Source of the DNA: CAYQUL01 sp964568925
GTDB lineage: Bacteria; Patescibacteriota; Microgenomatia; UBA8517
Direction of reading: 5' to 3'
DNA: 40,083 bases
Assembly: GCA_964568925.1 (NCBI GenBank)
Contig: CAZMSJ010000008.1
Span: forward strand, 1 to 40,083
Positions 1 through 7,190 of this stretch are shown here, piece after piece. How positions within the stretch are numbered: the stretch's first letter is position 1; every line of letters starts with the position of its first letter. Below the pieces are notes generated by a model. That model saw nothing but the letters and a program-made list of their open reading frames with translations. It did no database searches and was not told the DNA's origin. Position numbers and translations under genes: made by a program.

Positions 1-730
1 TACTCTTGCAATTGAAACAATGGGTGGCGTTGCAACTCCAATGATCACTCGAAATACCACTGTTCCAGCAAGTAAGACTGAAATTTTCTCAACTGCTGCT
101 GATAACCAGACACAAGTTGAAATTCATATTACTCAAGGTGAACGACCAATGAGTGCAAACAACAAAGATTTAGGTCGATTTGTTTTGGATGGAATTCCAC
201 CAGCTGGTCGTGGAACACCTCAGATTGAAGTTACCTTTGATATTGATGCATCAGGAATCTTGAAAGTAACAGCAAAGGATAAGGCAACAAATAAAACTCA
301 GCACATAACCATTAGTGGTGCGGTTGGATTAACTGACGAGGAAGTGAAGCGAATGCAGGAGGAAGCAGAGGCAAACAAGGTTGAAGATGAAAAGAAGAAA
401 GAATTAGTTGGTGCCAGAAACGCTGCTGATGCATTAGTTATAACAGCTGAGAAAGCATTGAAAGATGCTGGAGACAAAGTTGATGCTGAGATTAAGACTC
501 AAGTTGAAGAGAAGGTGAAGGCTGTTAAAGATGTCATGAATTCTGAAAATAAAGAAGAGATTGAAAAAATGACAGGAGAACTTTCAGAGACCTTGCAAAA
601 AGTTGGTGAAAAACTCTATGCAGCAGCCCAACCACAAGGGGACGCAAAGCCAGAAGAAAGTACCTCTACTGAAGAGAAGAAAAATGACAAGAAAGATGGA
701 GACGTTGAAGAAGGTGAAGTAATTAGTTAA
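1..730 (+). CDS. dnaK: Chaperone DnaK (Hsp70), 3' part
   Basis: Partial at the left edge; the frame is open from base 2 and ends with TAA at 728-730. It encodes the last 242 or so residues of the Hsp70 chaperone. The first residues (ETMGGVATPMITRNTTVP) are the conserved start of the substrate-binding beta-sandwich. The GERPMSANNK and FDIDASGIL motifs of that domain follow, then the helical lid, rich in Glu, Lys and Ala. The tail is low-complexity and acidic and ends in EEGEVIS, where many bacterial DnaK proteins have an EEV-like end. DnaK folds and refolds proteins in the cytoplasm using ATP, with DnaJ and GrpE; dnaJ lies 1.8 kb downstream, separated by two minus-strand genes. The ATPase domain, the promoter and any grpE lie outside the window. 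Confidence 0.97.
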   Translation, partial: TLAIETMGGVATPMITRNTTVPASKTEIFSTAADNQTQVEIHITQGERPMSANNKDLGRFVLDGIPPAGRGTPQIEVTFDIDASGILKVTAKDKATNKTQHITISGAVGLTDEEVKRMQEEAEANKVEDEKKKELVGARNAADALVITAEKALKDAGDKVDAEIKTQVEEKVKAVKDVMNSENKEEIEKMTGELSETLQKVGEKLYAAAQPQGDAKPEESTSTEEKKNDKKDGDVEEGEVIS

Positions 731-758
731 CTTCCCCTTAATAGTTTTCCAAAAGAAA

Positions 759-783
759 ATCCCTTCGAATAATTCGAAGGGAT
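759..783. terminator. Bidirectional terminator between dnaK and the convergent gene
   Basis: An 11-bp perfect stem (ATCCCTTCGAA at 759-769 with TTCGAAGGGAT at 773-783) closes a three-base loop. T-rich sequence follows on the plus strand (785-791) and the complement of an A-rich tract (750-759) gives a U-rich tail on the minus strand. It can end both dnaK and the minus-strand gene that stops at 803. Confidence 0.8.
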
Positions 784-802
784 ATTTGTTTACAAGATAC
801 TT

Positions 803-1708
803 CTACCGAGTTTCAGCTTTTGGTGTAATTAACCGAATCGCGTTGATCGCATCAATTGATGGTTGTTCATCAAAACTATCCGAGAGAGACAAAACATAGG
901 TTTTGACTACATCCATCGCTTGAATAACAGCTTGATATTCGATAAAAAGCTGTTTTAGACTAGCCTCACCTGTTCTTGCCGAATTGGTCAGTTTCTTGAA
1001 CTCATTCATCAGATTTTTCGCTTCTGCTTTTCTTTGATGGATTTCTTTAATCAGAACTTCGAGCGCATCATACTCTTGTTGGAGTATGACGAGACTTTTT
1101 TCGCAAATTGAAATCCTGTTTTCCCATTCCACTTTGTTAATAAAAGTGGTTGATGGATTAACAAACTGGAGGCGACGATATGCATTTCGCCCTTCAAGAA
1201 TACGATCGAATATAACATCACTGTTATATCCATGACTGGAAAAGCTCTGGTACTTGTTCTCAACACGTACAAATGTATTGTGTGCAATTCGCATTGAGAT
1301 AGCCGATTCAAACTCAGCATGAGAAATCGGTGCAAGCGTATTGCTTTGCTTACTATCAAGGAGTTCTCCAGGGCGCGGTAATCTCACGACTGGAAGTGAA
1401 ATCAAATCCTGCATCGCGTGAAGGTGCTGCTTGAATGAAAGTTCCATGAAAGCGTCTAGTTCAAGTGGACTCACGATAAAGTAAAGAAAAACACTTAAAT
1501 ACACATAGACTTGTCTTGGCGTATAACCAGCATAGGCAACGATTTGAAACTGAGTCTTACTGACTGCCGTGCGATCAACAACATCGTTCAGTGATTGGTA
1601 CAGCACGTTCCACAGTTGGTCACGAATATCGTGTGGTGCTGTAATTAAAAACGAATCACGTTCTGAACTATAATGGATCACCGGTTTAAAACTGAAAGGT
1701 GCAGACAT
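803..1708 (-). CDS. Unknown protein, 301 aa, coiled-coil C-terminal half
   Basis: I do not recognise this protein. It has no signal peptide and no clear membrane segment. The N-terminal half is mixed, with a hydrophobic stretch around residues 60-85 (VYVYLSVFLYFIVSPLEL) that looks more like a buried core than a membrane helix. The C-terminal half (about residues 190-275) is rich in Glu, Lys, Gln and Leu and probably forms a coiled coil. The ATG at 1706-1708 is preceded by AGGAG about 7 bases upstream, so the start is well supported. It has its own promoter (1796-1824) and an 81-base leader with a hairpin and a palindrome. It belongs to the Shine-Dalgarno-led gene set of this window, unlike its core neighbours. 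Confidence 0.8.
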   Translation of the reverse strand: MSAPFSFKPVIHYSSERDSFLITAPHDIRDQLWNVLYQSLNDVVDRTAVSKTQFQIVAYAGYTPRQVYVYLSVFLYFIVSPLELDAFMELSFKQHLHAMQDLISLPVVRLPRPGELLDSKQSNTLAPISHAEFESAISMRIAHNTFVRVENKYQSFSSHGYNSDVIFDRILEGRNAYRRLQFVNPSTTFINKVEWENRISICEKSLVILQQEYDALEVLIKEIHQRKAEAKNLMNEFKKLTNSARTGEASLKQLFIEYQAVIQAMDVVKTYVLSLSDSFDEQPSIDAINAIRLITPKAETR

Positions 1709-1728
1709 CTTGAACTCCTGTACATTTT

Positions 1729-1788
1729 GGTCGAGTAAGGGTAATACCTCGTTACGACCTAGAATAGATAGGTACCTTATATATAAGG
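1729..1788 (-). promoter_or_regulatory. Structured 5' leader of the 803-1708 gene
   Basis: The predicted mRNA starts near 1789. At its very 5' end is a perfect 14-bp palindrome, CCTTATATATAAGG (1775-1788). A second stem, GGTCG (1755-1759) with CGACC (1729-1733), can extend through GAG/CTC past a 4-base bulge and ends about ten bases before the AGGAG ribosome site. The palindrome could be an operator just downstream of the start point or an mRNA-stabilising hairpin; the second stem could control translation. Function is inferred from position only. Confidence 0.4.
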
Positions 1789-1795
1789 CATGGGA

Positions 1796-1824
1796 ATTAT
1801 AGACCCATAAGTGTTATTTTGCAA
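1796..1824 (-). promoter_or_regulatory. Promoter of the 803-1708 gene
   Basis: Read on the minus strand: -35 TTGCAA (1819-1824), 17-base spacer, -10 TATAAT (1796-1801). It gives a leader of about 81 bases. This is a near-consensus housekeeping-sigma promoter. Confidence 0.65.
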
Positions 1825-1844
1825 ACATCTGATTTTTATTGCAC

Positions 1845-1874
1845 AAAAATTGGCTGCCCTTTGCAGGAACAGCC
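1845..1874 (-). terminator. Terminator of the 1888-2445 gene
   Basis: On the minus strand, GGCTGTTCC (1866-1874) pairs imperfectly with GGGCAGCC (1852-1859) around a six-base loop, followed by AATTTTTG (from 1851 downwards). It lies 14 bases after the stop codon at 1888-1890. Confidence 0.6.
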
Positions 1875-1887
1875 ATCCGTAACTTAT

Positions 1888-2445
1888 TTAGTTTTGATTA
1901 GCTTTTCGAATGTGAGCTGGTGCTTCTTCTAACCACCGCATTCCGTCTTTATCCCGTCTTACCGTGGCCGATTGCAAAAACGAATCCTCGTCAAACTCGT
2001 CTCCAAGGAAAAAGGCTGAAATATCTGATATGTACAGGTTTACCTGAAAAACAGGGTCTGTTTCGTTAAGAGGTAAACAATAAATGGAATTGTCACCAGT
2101 AAATTTTGCGTATTGAACTCCAATTCCTGTCTTCTGGTCGATAACTCCTAACGTCTTCATCTCCTTATTTCCAAATTTATCTGGTCTATTTAGTTCATTC
2201 AATACTGATGTTCCCACACTTCTTGGTACAACTTTCATAAAGTGCAATCGAACTGATAGATTGTAGAGCTTTGTTAGAGAATCACAGTCAATTTCATCTG
2301 TAATTTGAACTGGATTCTGCTTTATGTAGCTCTGAACAAGATTTTTAATCAGCCTGACACCTTTCCCTTTAAGGCGGTCACCGCTAAATTCCACAATTTG
2401 CTGAAATGTACGAGGTACTCGTGTTAGGTGTTTTGACTCAGACAA
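1888..2445 (-). CDS. Unknown protein, 185 aa, TTG start
   Basis: Not recognised. It looks like a soluble cytoplasmic protein: no signal peptide and no membrane helix. The N-terminal third is basic (Arg/Lys rich, with GDRLKGKGVRL near residues 22-32) and may bind nucleic acid, but I see no named fold. The middle is mixed and the C-terminal part contains an acidic patch (GDEFDEDSF). The chosen start is TTG at 2443-2445 because AAGGAG lies eight bases upstream and no ATG fits. An extended -10 (TGATATACT, minus strand, 2483-2491) lies 38 bases upstream. It is transcribed divergently from dnaJ and ends with its own hairpin. It is one of the Shine-Dalgarno-led genes of the window. Confidence 0.75.
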   Translation of the reverse strand: MSESKHLTRVPRTFQQIVEFSGDRLKGKGVRLIKNLVQSYIKQNPVQITDEIDCDSLTKLYNLSVRLHFMKVVPRSVGTSVLNELNRPDKFGNKEMKTLGVIDQKTGIGVQYAKFTGDNSIYCLPLNETDPVFQVNLYISDISAFFLGDEFDEDSFLQSATVRRDKDGMRWLEEAPAHIRKANQN

Positions 2446-2482
2446 AATTGCAACTCCTTAAATTCTCACGATACGAACGAAT

Positions 2483-2491
2483 AGTATATCA
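2483..2491 (-). promoter_or_regulatory. Extended -10 promoter of the 1888-2445 gene
   Basis: On the minus strand TGATATACT, a TGn-type extended -10, lies 38 bases before the TTG start. I see no good -35 at the usual distance, which is common for extended -10 promoters. Confidence 0.45.
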
Positions 2492-2532
2492 AACTTACTA
2501 TATAACTATTAGCAAACACCTTCTTTGAGTGC

Positions 2533-2561
2533 TTAACAATTAGAGACTCTCTTGTTACAAT
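2533..2561 (+). promoter_or_regulatory. dnaJ promoter, leaderless type
   Basis: -35 TTAACA (2533-2538), 17-base spacer, -10 TACAAT (2556-2561). The dnaJ ATG begins nine bases after the -10, so transcription should start within a few bases of the start codon. I see no CIRCE element or HrcA-type inverted repeat here. Confidence 0.75.
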
Positions 2562-2570
2562 AGACCCACT

Positions 2571-3419
2571 ATGGCAGCCGGCAAACCAGATTACTATGAT
2601 ATTTTAGGGGTGAATAAAACCGCTTCAGCTGAAGAGCTTAAAAAGGCATATCGCAAACAGGCTCTTGAGTGGCATCCTGATCGCCACAAAGATAACAAAG
2701 AAGCTGCAGAAAAACGCTTCAAAGAAATTAATGAGGCATATCAGGTCTTGTCTGATACTCAAAAAAGAGCTGCATACGACCAGTATGGCCATCAAGCATT
2801 TGCCCCAGGTGGAGGCGGAAACCCATTTGCTGGAGGACAAAATCCATTTACATATACCTACACCCAAGGAGGACAAAATCCATTTGGAAATGGGGATTTC
2901 GGTGATCCATTTGATATATTTGAACAATTCTTTGGTGGTGCCTTCCGCCAAGCTCCACGAAAACCTCGATATAGTCTCGCCATTACCTTTGATGAAGCTG
3001 TTCATGGTGTCGAAAAACAAGTCACCATTTCAAACAACAAACGAACAATCAAGATTCCAGCTGGGGTTGATGAAGGAACACGAATTGAGTTTGATGATTT
3101 CTCCCTCTCAGTAAACGTTGCTCCTTCAGATAAATTTGAGCGTGATGGAGCAGATATTTATGTAAAGGTTGAAGTTCCCTTTTCTCTTGCCGTTTTAGGA
3201 GGCGACATTTCTGTCCCAACCATTGATAAACCAGTAAAGATGAAGATTCGCGCTGGAACACAGAGTGGAACGATGATGCGCCTCAAAGGGCAAGGAGTGA
3301 AACAACTTCGCTCAAATGGACGTGGAGATCAATACGTTAAAATTCAAGTTGTAGTACCTGAGAAGCTCAATAAAGAGCAAAGAAGCTTAATTAATGAGCT
3401 GAAAAAATCTGGAATGTAG
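2571..3419 (+). CDS. dnaJ: DnaJ co-chaperone without zinc finger (type II)
   Basis: Hsp40 co-chaperone that stimulates the DnaK ATPase and delivers substrates. The J domain covers about residues 6-72, with the HPD motif at 35-37. A Gly/Phe-rich linker follows (about 76-128, repeated GQNPF-like units), then the two beta-sandwich substrate domains and the C-terminal dimerisation region. The four CxxCxGxG zinc-binding repeats of classical DnaJ are absent: the G/F region runs straight into the beta domain, as in CbpA-type proteins, and 282 residues fits that class. The ATG at 2571 is set by a promoter whose -10 ends nine bases upstream, and there is no ribosome site. The next gene starts 19 bases after the stop and is probably co-transcribed. 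The symbol is given for the family; cbpA would be equally valid. Confidence 0.93.
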   Translation: MAAGKPDYYDILGVNKTASAEELKKAYRKQALEWHPDRHKDNKEAAEKRFKEINEAYQVLSDTQKRAAYDQYGHQAFAPGGGGNPFAGGQNPFTYTYTQGGQNPFGNGDFGDPFDIFEQFFGGAFRQAPRKPRYSLAITFDEAVHGVEKQVTISNNKRTIKIPAGVDEGTRIEFDDFSLSVNVAPSDKFERDGADIYVKVEVPFSLAVLGGDISVPTIDKPVKMKIRAGTQSGTMMRLKGQGVKQLRSNGRGDQYVKIQVVVPEKLNKEQRSLINELKKSGM

Positions 3420-3438
3420 CAAAAAGGAGTGTGTTTCT

Positions 3439-3684
3439 ATGTCAGTTGCGACAGGCACTTTGACGGTAAGCAAAGGGATTGTTGTCGAATACGCCTTGTC
3501 TGAACCTGTTTCACATCGCCTTGATGGGTTCACTGAGGCAGCGGCTCTTACCATCCTTGCTCAATATGGATGGGAGAAAGTTGTTTCAGATGCTCTTCCG
3601 TTTGAAGACCATGTTACTCGGGTTGAGTATCGAGGTGGTTTGTCAGATTCTCGCCCCAGGATCTTTAAGTCTGAGCTTACATAA
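3439..3684 (+). CDS. Small unknown protein, 81 aa
   Basis: Not recognised. It is a soluble, slightly acidic protein without signal peptide, membrane helix or cysteine. The start is supported by AAGGAG 13 bases before the ATG, within AAAAAGGAGTGTGTTTCT, a slightly long spacing. It lies 19 bases after dnaJ, with no promoter of its own that I can see, and is followed by a strong hairpin, so it is probably the last gene of a dnaJ transcript. Its ribosome site contrasts with dnaJ, which has none. A DnaK/DnaJ-related role is possible from position only. Confidence 0.7.
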   Translation: MSVATGTLTVSKGIVVEYALSEPVSHRLDGFTEAAALTILAQYGWEKVVSDALPFEDHVTRVEYRGGLSDSRPRIFKSELT

Positions 3685-3695
3685 AGCGGCAAAAG

Positions 3696-3717
3696 GGCAG
3701 GAGAAGCTTCTCCTGCC
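3696..3717 (+). terminator. Hairpin after the dnaJ transcript
   Basis: Perfect 22-base palindrome (GGCAGGAGAAG at 3696-3706 with its complement at 3707-3717), followed by ACATTGACTTTTT. It is strong but the T tract begins eight bases after the stem, so termination may be only partial. A second hairpin (3776-3793) follows. Confidence 0.6.
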
Positions 3718-3762
3718 ACATTGACTTTTTGAGCTCCATGGAATACAATGACCAAGAAATTG

Positions 3763-3771
3763 TGATATAGT
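3763..3771 (+). promoter_or_regulatory. Extended -10 promoter of nusA
   Basis: TGATATAGT is an extended -10 element. The surrounding 12 bases GTGATATAGTAC occur again in the rpsO promoter (8700-8711). No clear -35 is visible. The start point would be near 3778, inside the hairpin that follows. Confidence 0.55.
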
Positions 3772-3775
3772 ACGA

Positions 3776-3809
3776 GGTGGGTTAGAGCCCACCATTTTTT
3801 ATATTTTTT
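3776..3809 (+). terminator. Terminator-like hairpin directly before nusA
   Basis: GGTGGG (3776-3781) pairs with CCCACC (3788-3793) around a six-base loop and is followed by two T6 tracts that run into the nusA ATG at 3810. Read-through from dnaJ and its follower would be stopped here. The nusA promoter -10 ends at 3771, so a transcript from it would begin inside the left arm and could not form the whole hairpin. See the findings for the possible regulatory meaning. Confidence 0.6.
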
Positions 3810-4928
3810 ATGCAACCAACAGCAAGAAACGAATTTACCCAAGCTTTAAAAGCGCTCACCCAAGAGCGTGGAATTGAAGTGGAAACAATTATTGAAACCT
3901 TAAAGGAAGCCTACGTTGCCGCATACAAGCGAGACGCACGTGACCGAGGTGAAGATGTCGATACACAAGATTTTGCTGCTGAAATTAACCCAGCAAATGG
4001 TGAAGCACGTATTTTTGCTTGGCCACTTGAAACTCCAGAAGAAAGAAAAGATGTTACCCCTCCAGGTTTTGGACGTATTGCTGCACAAACTGCAAAGCAA
4101 GTTATTCATCAAAAGATTCGAGAAGCTGAAAAGACAGTTCTTTTTGCTGACTTTGAAGGTCGAGTTGGAAACTTGATTTCAGGTATGGTGTTGCGATTTG
4201 ACGGTCCAAACGTTCGAGTTGATTTAGGTCGAGCAGAAGGTTTTATGCCAGCGGAGGAAAGAACTAGTTCAGAAAGACTTGCGATCGGTCAGAGATTGAC
4301 CTTTTTACTCAAAGCAATTGAGGAAACACCGCGAGGAAAGCAAATTTTGCTCTCACGTGCTGACCCTGACTTTGTAAAGAAAGTCTTTGCTCGAGAAGTC
4401 CCTGAAATTGCAGCTGGAAGTGTTGAAATTAAGACGATTGCTCGAGAACCAGGTATTCGAACAAAGATTGCAGTTGTTTCATCTCAACCTGGTGTTGATC
4501 CAGTTGGAAGTTGTGTTGGTCAAAAAGGTATTCGAGTACAAGCTGTCACCAATGAACTTGGTGGAGAGAGAATCGATATTATCCCTTGGACAGATAATGC
4601 TGAAGAGTTTGTGAAGGCAACCTTGGCCCCAGTTAACGTCATTGAATTAAAGCTTGATCGAGATGCAAATACTGCATTTATTACTGTTCCTGACAGTGAA
4701 CTTTCTCTCGCTATTGGAAAAGAGGGACAAAATGTACGACTTGCCAGTAAATTGACTGGATTCCGAATTGAAGTTCAAGGAGATGGTTCAGGTCCAGTAA
4801 AGACTGAAGAAGTTGTTGCAACTGAGACTCCGGTAGTTGAATCAGGTGTTGATGCAGCTCTCGAGACATCTGTACCTCCAGTTGAAGAATCTTCTGTTGT
4901 TGAAAATCCAACTGACGAGACTCACTAG
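3810..4928 (+). CDS. nusA: Transcription termination/antitermination factor NusA
   Basis: NusA binds RNA polymerase and RNA and controls pausing, termination and antitermination. In order: the N-terminal polymerase-binding domain (about residues 1-115, with the typical LKEAYVAAYKR helix), an S1 domain (about 118-185, containing GFMPAEE), then KH1 (PVGSCVGQKGIRVQAV, near 230-245) and KH2 (LSLAIGKEGQNVRLASKLTG, near 298-317). After KH2 there is an acidic Val/Glu/Thr-rich tail of about 50 residues. The C-terminal acidic repeats of proteobacterial NusA are absent; 372 residues is a usual size outside that group. There is no ribosome site; the ATG directly follows a T-rich tract. infB starts 29 bases after the stop. 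rimP and ylxR, common neighbours elsewhere, are missing here. Confidence 0.97.
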   Translation: MQPTARNEFTQALKALTQERGIEVETIIETLKEAYVAAYKRDARDRGEDVDTQDFAAEINPANGEARIFAWPLETPEERKDVTPPGFGRIAAQTAKQVIHQKIREAEKTVLFADFEGRVGNLISGMVLRFDGPNVRVDLGRAEGFMPAEERTSSERLAIGQRLTFLLKAIEETPRGKQILLSRADPDFVKKVFAREVPEIAAGSVEIKTIAREPGIRTKIAVVSSQPGVDPVGSCVGQKGIRVQAVTNELGGERIDIIPWTDNAEEFVKATLAPVNVIELKLDRDANTAFITVPDSELSLAIGKEGQNVRLASKLTGFRIEVQGDGSGPVKTEEVVATETPVVESGVDAALETSVPPVEESSVVENPTDETH

Positions 4929-4957
4929 CATGCGTCCCGAAATACTCTCACTATCTT

Positions 4958-6340
4958 ATGAAAACAAAGCGTCCACCAATTGTTACCGTTTTGGGTCATG
5001 TTGACCACGGGAAAACAACTCTTCTTGACGCTATTCGTAAATCAAACATCGCTGCACGTGAAGCAGGTGGAATTACGCAATCAATCGGTGCTTCAAAAAT
5101 AAAAACTCCTCAAGGATCTATTACCTTTATCGATACCCCTGGTCATGCTGCTTTTTCACAAATGCGTTCTCGTGGTGCAAAAGTTGCTGACATTGCAATT
5201 TTAGTTGTAGCCGCCAGTGAAGGACCAATGCCACAGACCAAAGAAGCACTGCAATTTATCCGAGAGGCAAATATTCCAATGATTGTTGCGTTAACGAAAG
5301 TTGACTTAGCAAACGCGAACACTGATCGAGTGAAAGGACTTCTCGAAGCTGAAGGCGTCTTTTTTGAAGGACGTGGGGGAGACACCCCTGCTGTTGAAAT
5401 TGCTGCACGAGAAGGAAAAGGGATTCCAGAACTTCTTGAAACAATTGAACTTATCTCTGAAGTAAGTGAAATTGCAGCTGACCCAGATGGTGACTTGTCC
5501 GCTTTAATCATTGAAACAAACAAAGACAAAAGTGGTGTGACTGCTTCTGTAATCGTTCGTGAAGGTACCTTAGCCGTTGGAGCTGACATAGCAACTGAAG
5601 GTGAGAAAACTCGTGTCAGAGGTCTTTTTGATGCGGATGGAAAGCCTGTGAAGAAAGCATTCCCTGGTGACCCAGTAGTCCTTCTTGGATTTGTAAAAAC
5701 TCCACATGTTGGTGCTTTGGTTGTTCCTGCTCATATGGCCGAGTTGCTTGATGCACGAGTTGATGTGAAATCTCAGATGTCATCTGAAGAAGGATTCAGA
5801 ATTGTGGTTAAGACCGCAACAGCTGGTTCCCTTGAAGCACTTCTGCCTAGTTTGCCAAAGGGCGTTGTTGTTTTATCAAGTGGTGTTGGTGAAGTCACGG
5901 AAAGTGACATCTTTTTTGCAAAAGCAGCTGGTGCTCGTATCTTTACGTTTGAAACAAAAGCTCCCGGTTCTGTGTTAAAGCTTGCTGATCAAGAAGGCGT
6001 AAAAGTAGAGTCATTCCGCGTTATCTATGAAATGATTAAGCGACTCGAAGAAATTTTAGCTGAAGGTGCCATTGAGATTCTTGGAAAAGCAGATATTTTG
6101 GCAGTGTTTCCTTTTGATGGGAAGAGAGTTGCTGGAAGCAAAATGAAGAATGGTCGAATCCGTGCAAAAGACATGTTAACGGTTATGCGTGGGGACAAAG
6201 AGGTTGGCCGAGTACGAGTTGAATCAATTCGTAAAGGCAGAGATGTTGTTGCTGAGGTACGTGAAGGAGAAGAATGCGGTATTTTGTTTAATCCTCAAAT
6301 TGCATTTGCAGTCGGAGACGTGCTACTCTCGGTCAAATAA
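4958..6340 (+). CDS. infB: Translation initiation factor IF-2, minimal form
   Basis: GTPase that places initiator tRNA on the ribosome. At 460 residues it is far shorter than the usual 700-900: the protein starts directly at the G domain, without the N-terminal region. G1 is GHVDHGKTT (residues 13-21), G3 is DTPGH (near 59), and G4 is TKVD (113-116), where nearly all IF-2 proteins have NKxD. The domain II barrel, domain III and the C-terminal fMet-tRNA-binding barrel follow in normal order. The ATG at 4958 is immediately followed by the MKTKRPPIVTVLGHVDHGKT block, so no upstream coding is missing: nusA ends 29 bases earlier. There is no Shine-Dalgarno sequence. The DHH-like gene follows after eight bases. 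Confidence 0.96.
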   Translation: MKTKRPPIVTVLGHVDHGKTTLLDAIRKSNIAAREAGGITQSIGASKIKTPQGSITFIDTPGHAAFSQMRSRGAKVADIAILVVAASEGPMPQTKEALQFIREANIPMIVALTKVDLANANTDRVKGLLEAEGVFFEGRGGDTPAVEIAAREGKGIPELLETIELISEVSEIAADPDGDLSALIIETNKDKSGVTASVIVREGTLAVGADIATEGEKTRVRGLFDADGKPVKKAFPGDPVVLLGFVKTPHVGALVVPAHMAELLDARVDVKSQMSSEEGFRIVVKTATAGSLEALLPSLPKGVVVLSSGVGEVTESDIFFAKAAGARIFTFETKAPGSVLKLADQEGVKVESFRVIYEMIKRLEEILAEGAIEILGKADILAVFPFDGKRVAGSKMKNGRIRAKDMLTVMRGDKEVGRVRVESIRKGRDVVAEVREGEECGILFNPQIAFAVGDVLLSVK

Positions 6341-6348
6341 TTTTGATT

Positions 6349-7158
6349 ATGAAACCATCTCTTATCACGGCGTTAACAGACAGTAAATCTCTTCTTGTTC
6401 TGCTTCCTAAAAATCCATACTTTGATCAAGTTGCAGCAGCAACGTCTTTGTACCTTGGACTTTCTTCAAAGTATGAAGTCACGATGGTTTCCCCTGTTCC
6501 GATGGTTGTTGAATACAATCGATTAGTGGGTGTTGAAAAAATATCAACTGAAATTGGAAATAAAAATCTGGTTATTAAAGTTTCAGCCGCAACGGTTGAA
6601 CGAGTTTTCTATGAAACAGATGGGGTAGATTTAATGCTTACCATGGTTCCAAAACAGGGAGCAATCGCTCCAAAACCTGAAGATCTTCGCTACAGTATGA
6701 GTGGTGTTGCCGCTGATACCGTAATTCTTCTTGGAGGGGCGAACGAAAGTCATTTCCCAGCTCTTGCCATGAAAGACTTGTCTCAGGCAAAAATTATTCA
6801 TATTGGAAGAGAAAGTGTCACAATTCCAGGACGAGACGTTTTGTCCCTGGCGACAAGTGCATCGACTATTTCTGAAGTAGTTGCACGACTTTTTGAAGAA
6901 GCAGCTATTGAGGTTGATGGAGATTGTGCAACAAACCTTTTGATGGGAATTACTGAAGGAAGTCGCAACTTTGTTGGTCCAGATGTGACAGCCCACACCT
7001 TCCGTGTGATGGCAAATTTGCTTGATCGAGGAGGAAAGCGTATGCCAGCTCGTGTAGCTCCTCAAAATCAAATGGCACAAACACCAGGAATGGCTCAGCC
7101 ACAAGCTCCAAAGAGTTGGCTTGAACCTAAAATATACAAAGGTACAACTGTTTCATAA
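6349..7158 (+). CDS. Degenerate DHH-family (NrnA-like) protein, probably not catalytic
   Basis: The fold pattern of DHH phosphoesterases (NrnA/RecJ family) is recognisable, but the metal-binding motifs are lost. Motif I, normally like PDGDAIGS, is here NPYFDQVAA (residues 22-30, keeping D26). The DHH motif after a hydrophobic strand is replaced by GRE (IIHIGRE, 149-155). TDTG is TEGS (202-205). The surrounding text is well kept (SASTISEVVARLFEE, ATNLLMGITEG, HTFRVMANLLDRGG), so it is a homologue under selection rather than a random match. It sits directly after infB, where NrnA lies in many bacteria. The DHHA1 RNA-binding domain is replaced by a Pro/Gln-rich tail. I chose ATG 6349 over an in-frame TTG at 6343. 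Confidence 0.7.
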   Translation: MKPSLITALTDSKSLLVLLPKNPYFDQVAAATSLYLGLSSKYEVTMVSPVPMVVEYNRLVGVEKISTEIGNKNLVIKVSAATVERVFYETDGVDLMLTMVPKQGAIAPKPEDLRYSMSGVAADTVILLGGANESHFPALAMKDLSQAKIIHIGRESVTIPGRDVLSLATSASTISEVVARLFEEAAIEVDGDCATNLLMGITEGSRNFVGPDVTAHTFRVMANLLDRGGKRMPARVAPQNQMAQTPGMAQPQAPKSWLEPKIYKGTTVS

Positions 7159-7182
7159 AAAAACCCAGAGACTTGCTCTGGG
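7156..7182 (-). terminator. Terminator, mainly for the minus-strand gene at 7191
   Basis: CCCAGAG (7164-7170) pairs with CTCTGGG (7176-7182) around a five-base loop. On the minus strand the stem is followed by a run of seven T, so it is a good terminator for the gene ending at 7191. On the plus strand no T run follows, so it may only partly stop the nusA-infB transcript. Confidence 0.75.
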
Positions 7183-7190
7183 CGTTACTG

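Noticed and set aside
5143..5589. Minus-strand open frame opposite infB
   Set aside because: It lies fully inside the conserved IF-2 G domain and shows low-complexity Ser/Ala/Thr-rich translation without a ribosome site.
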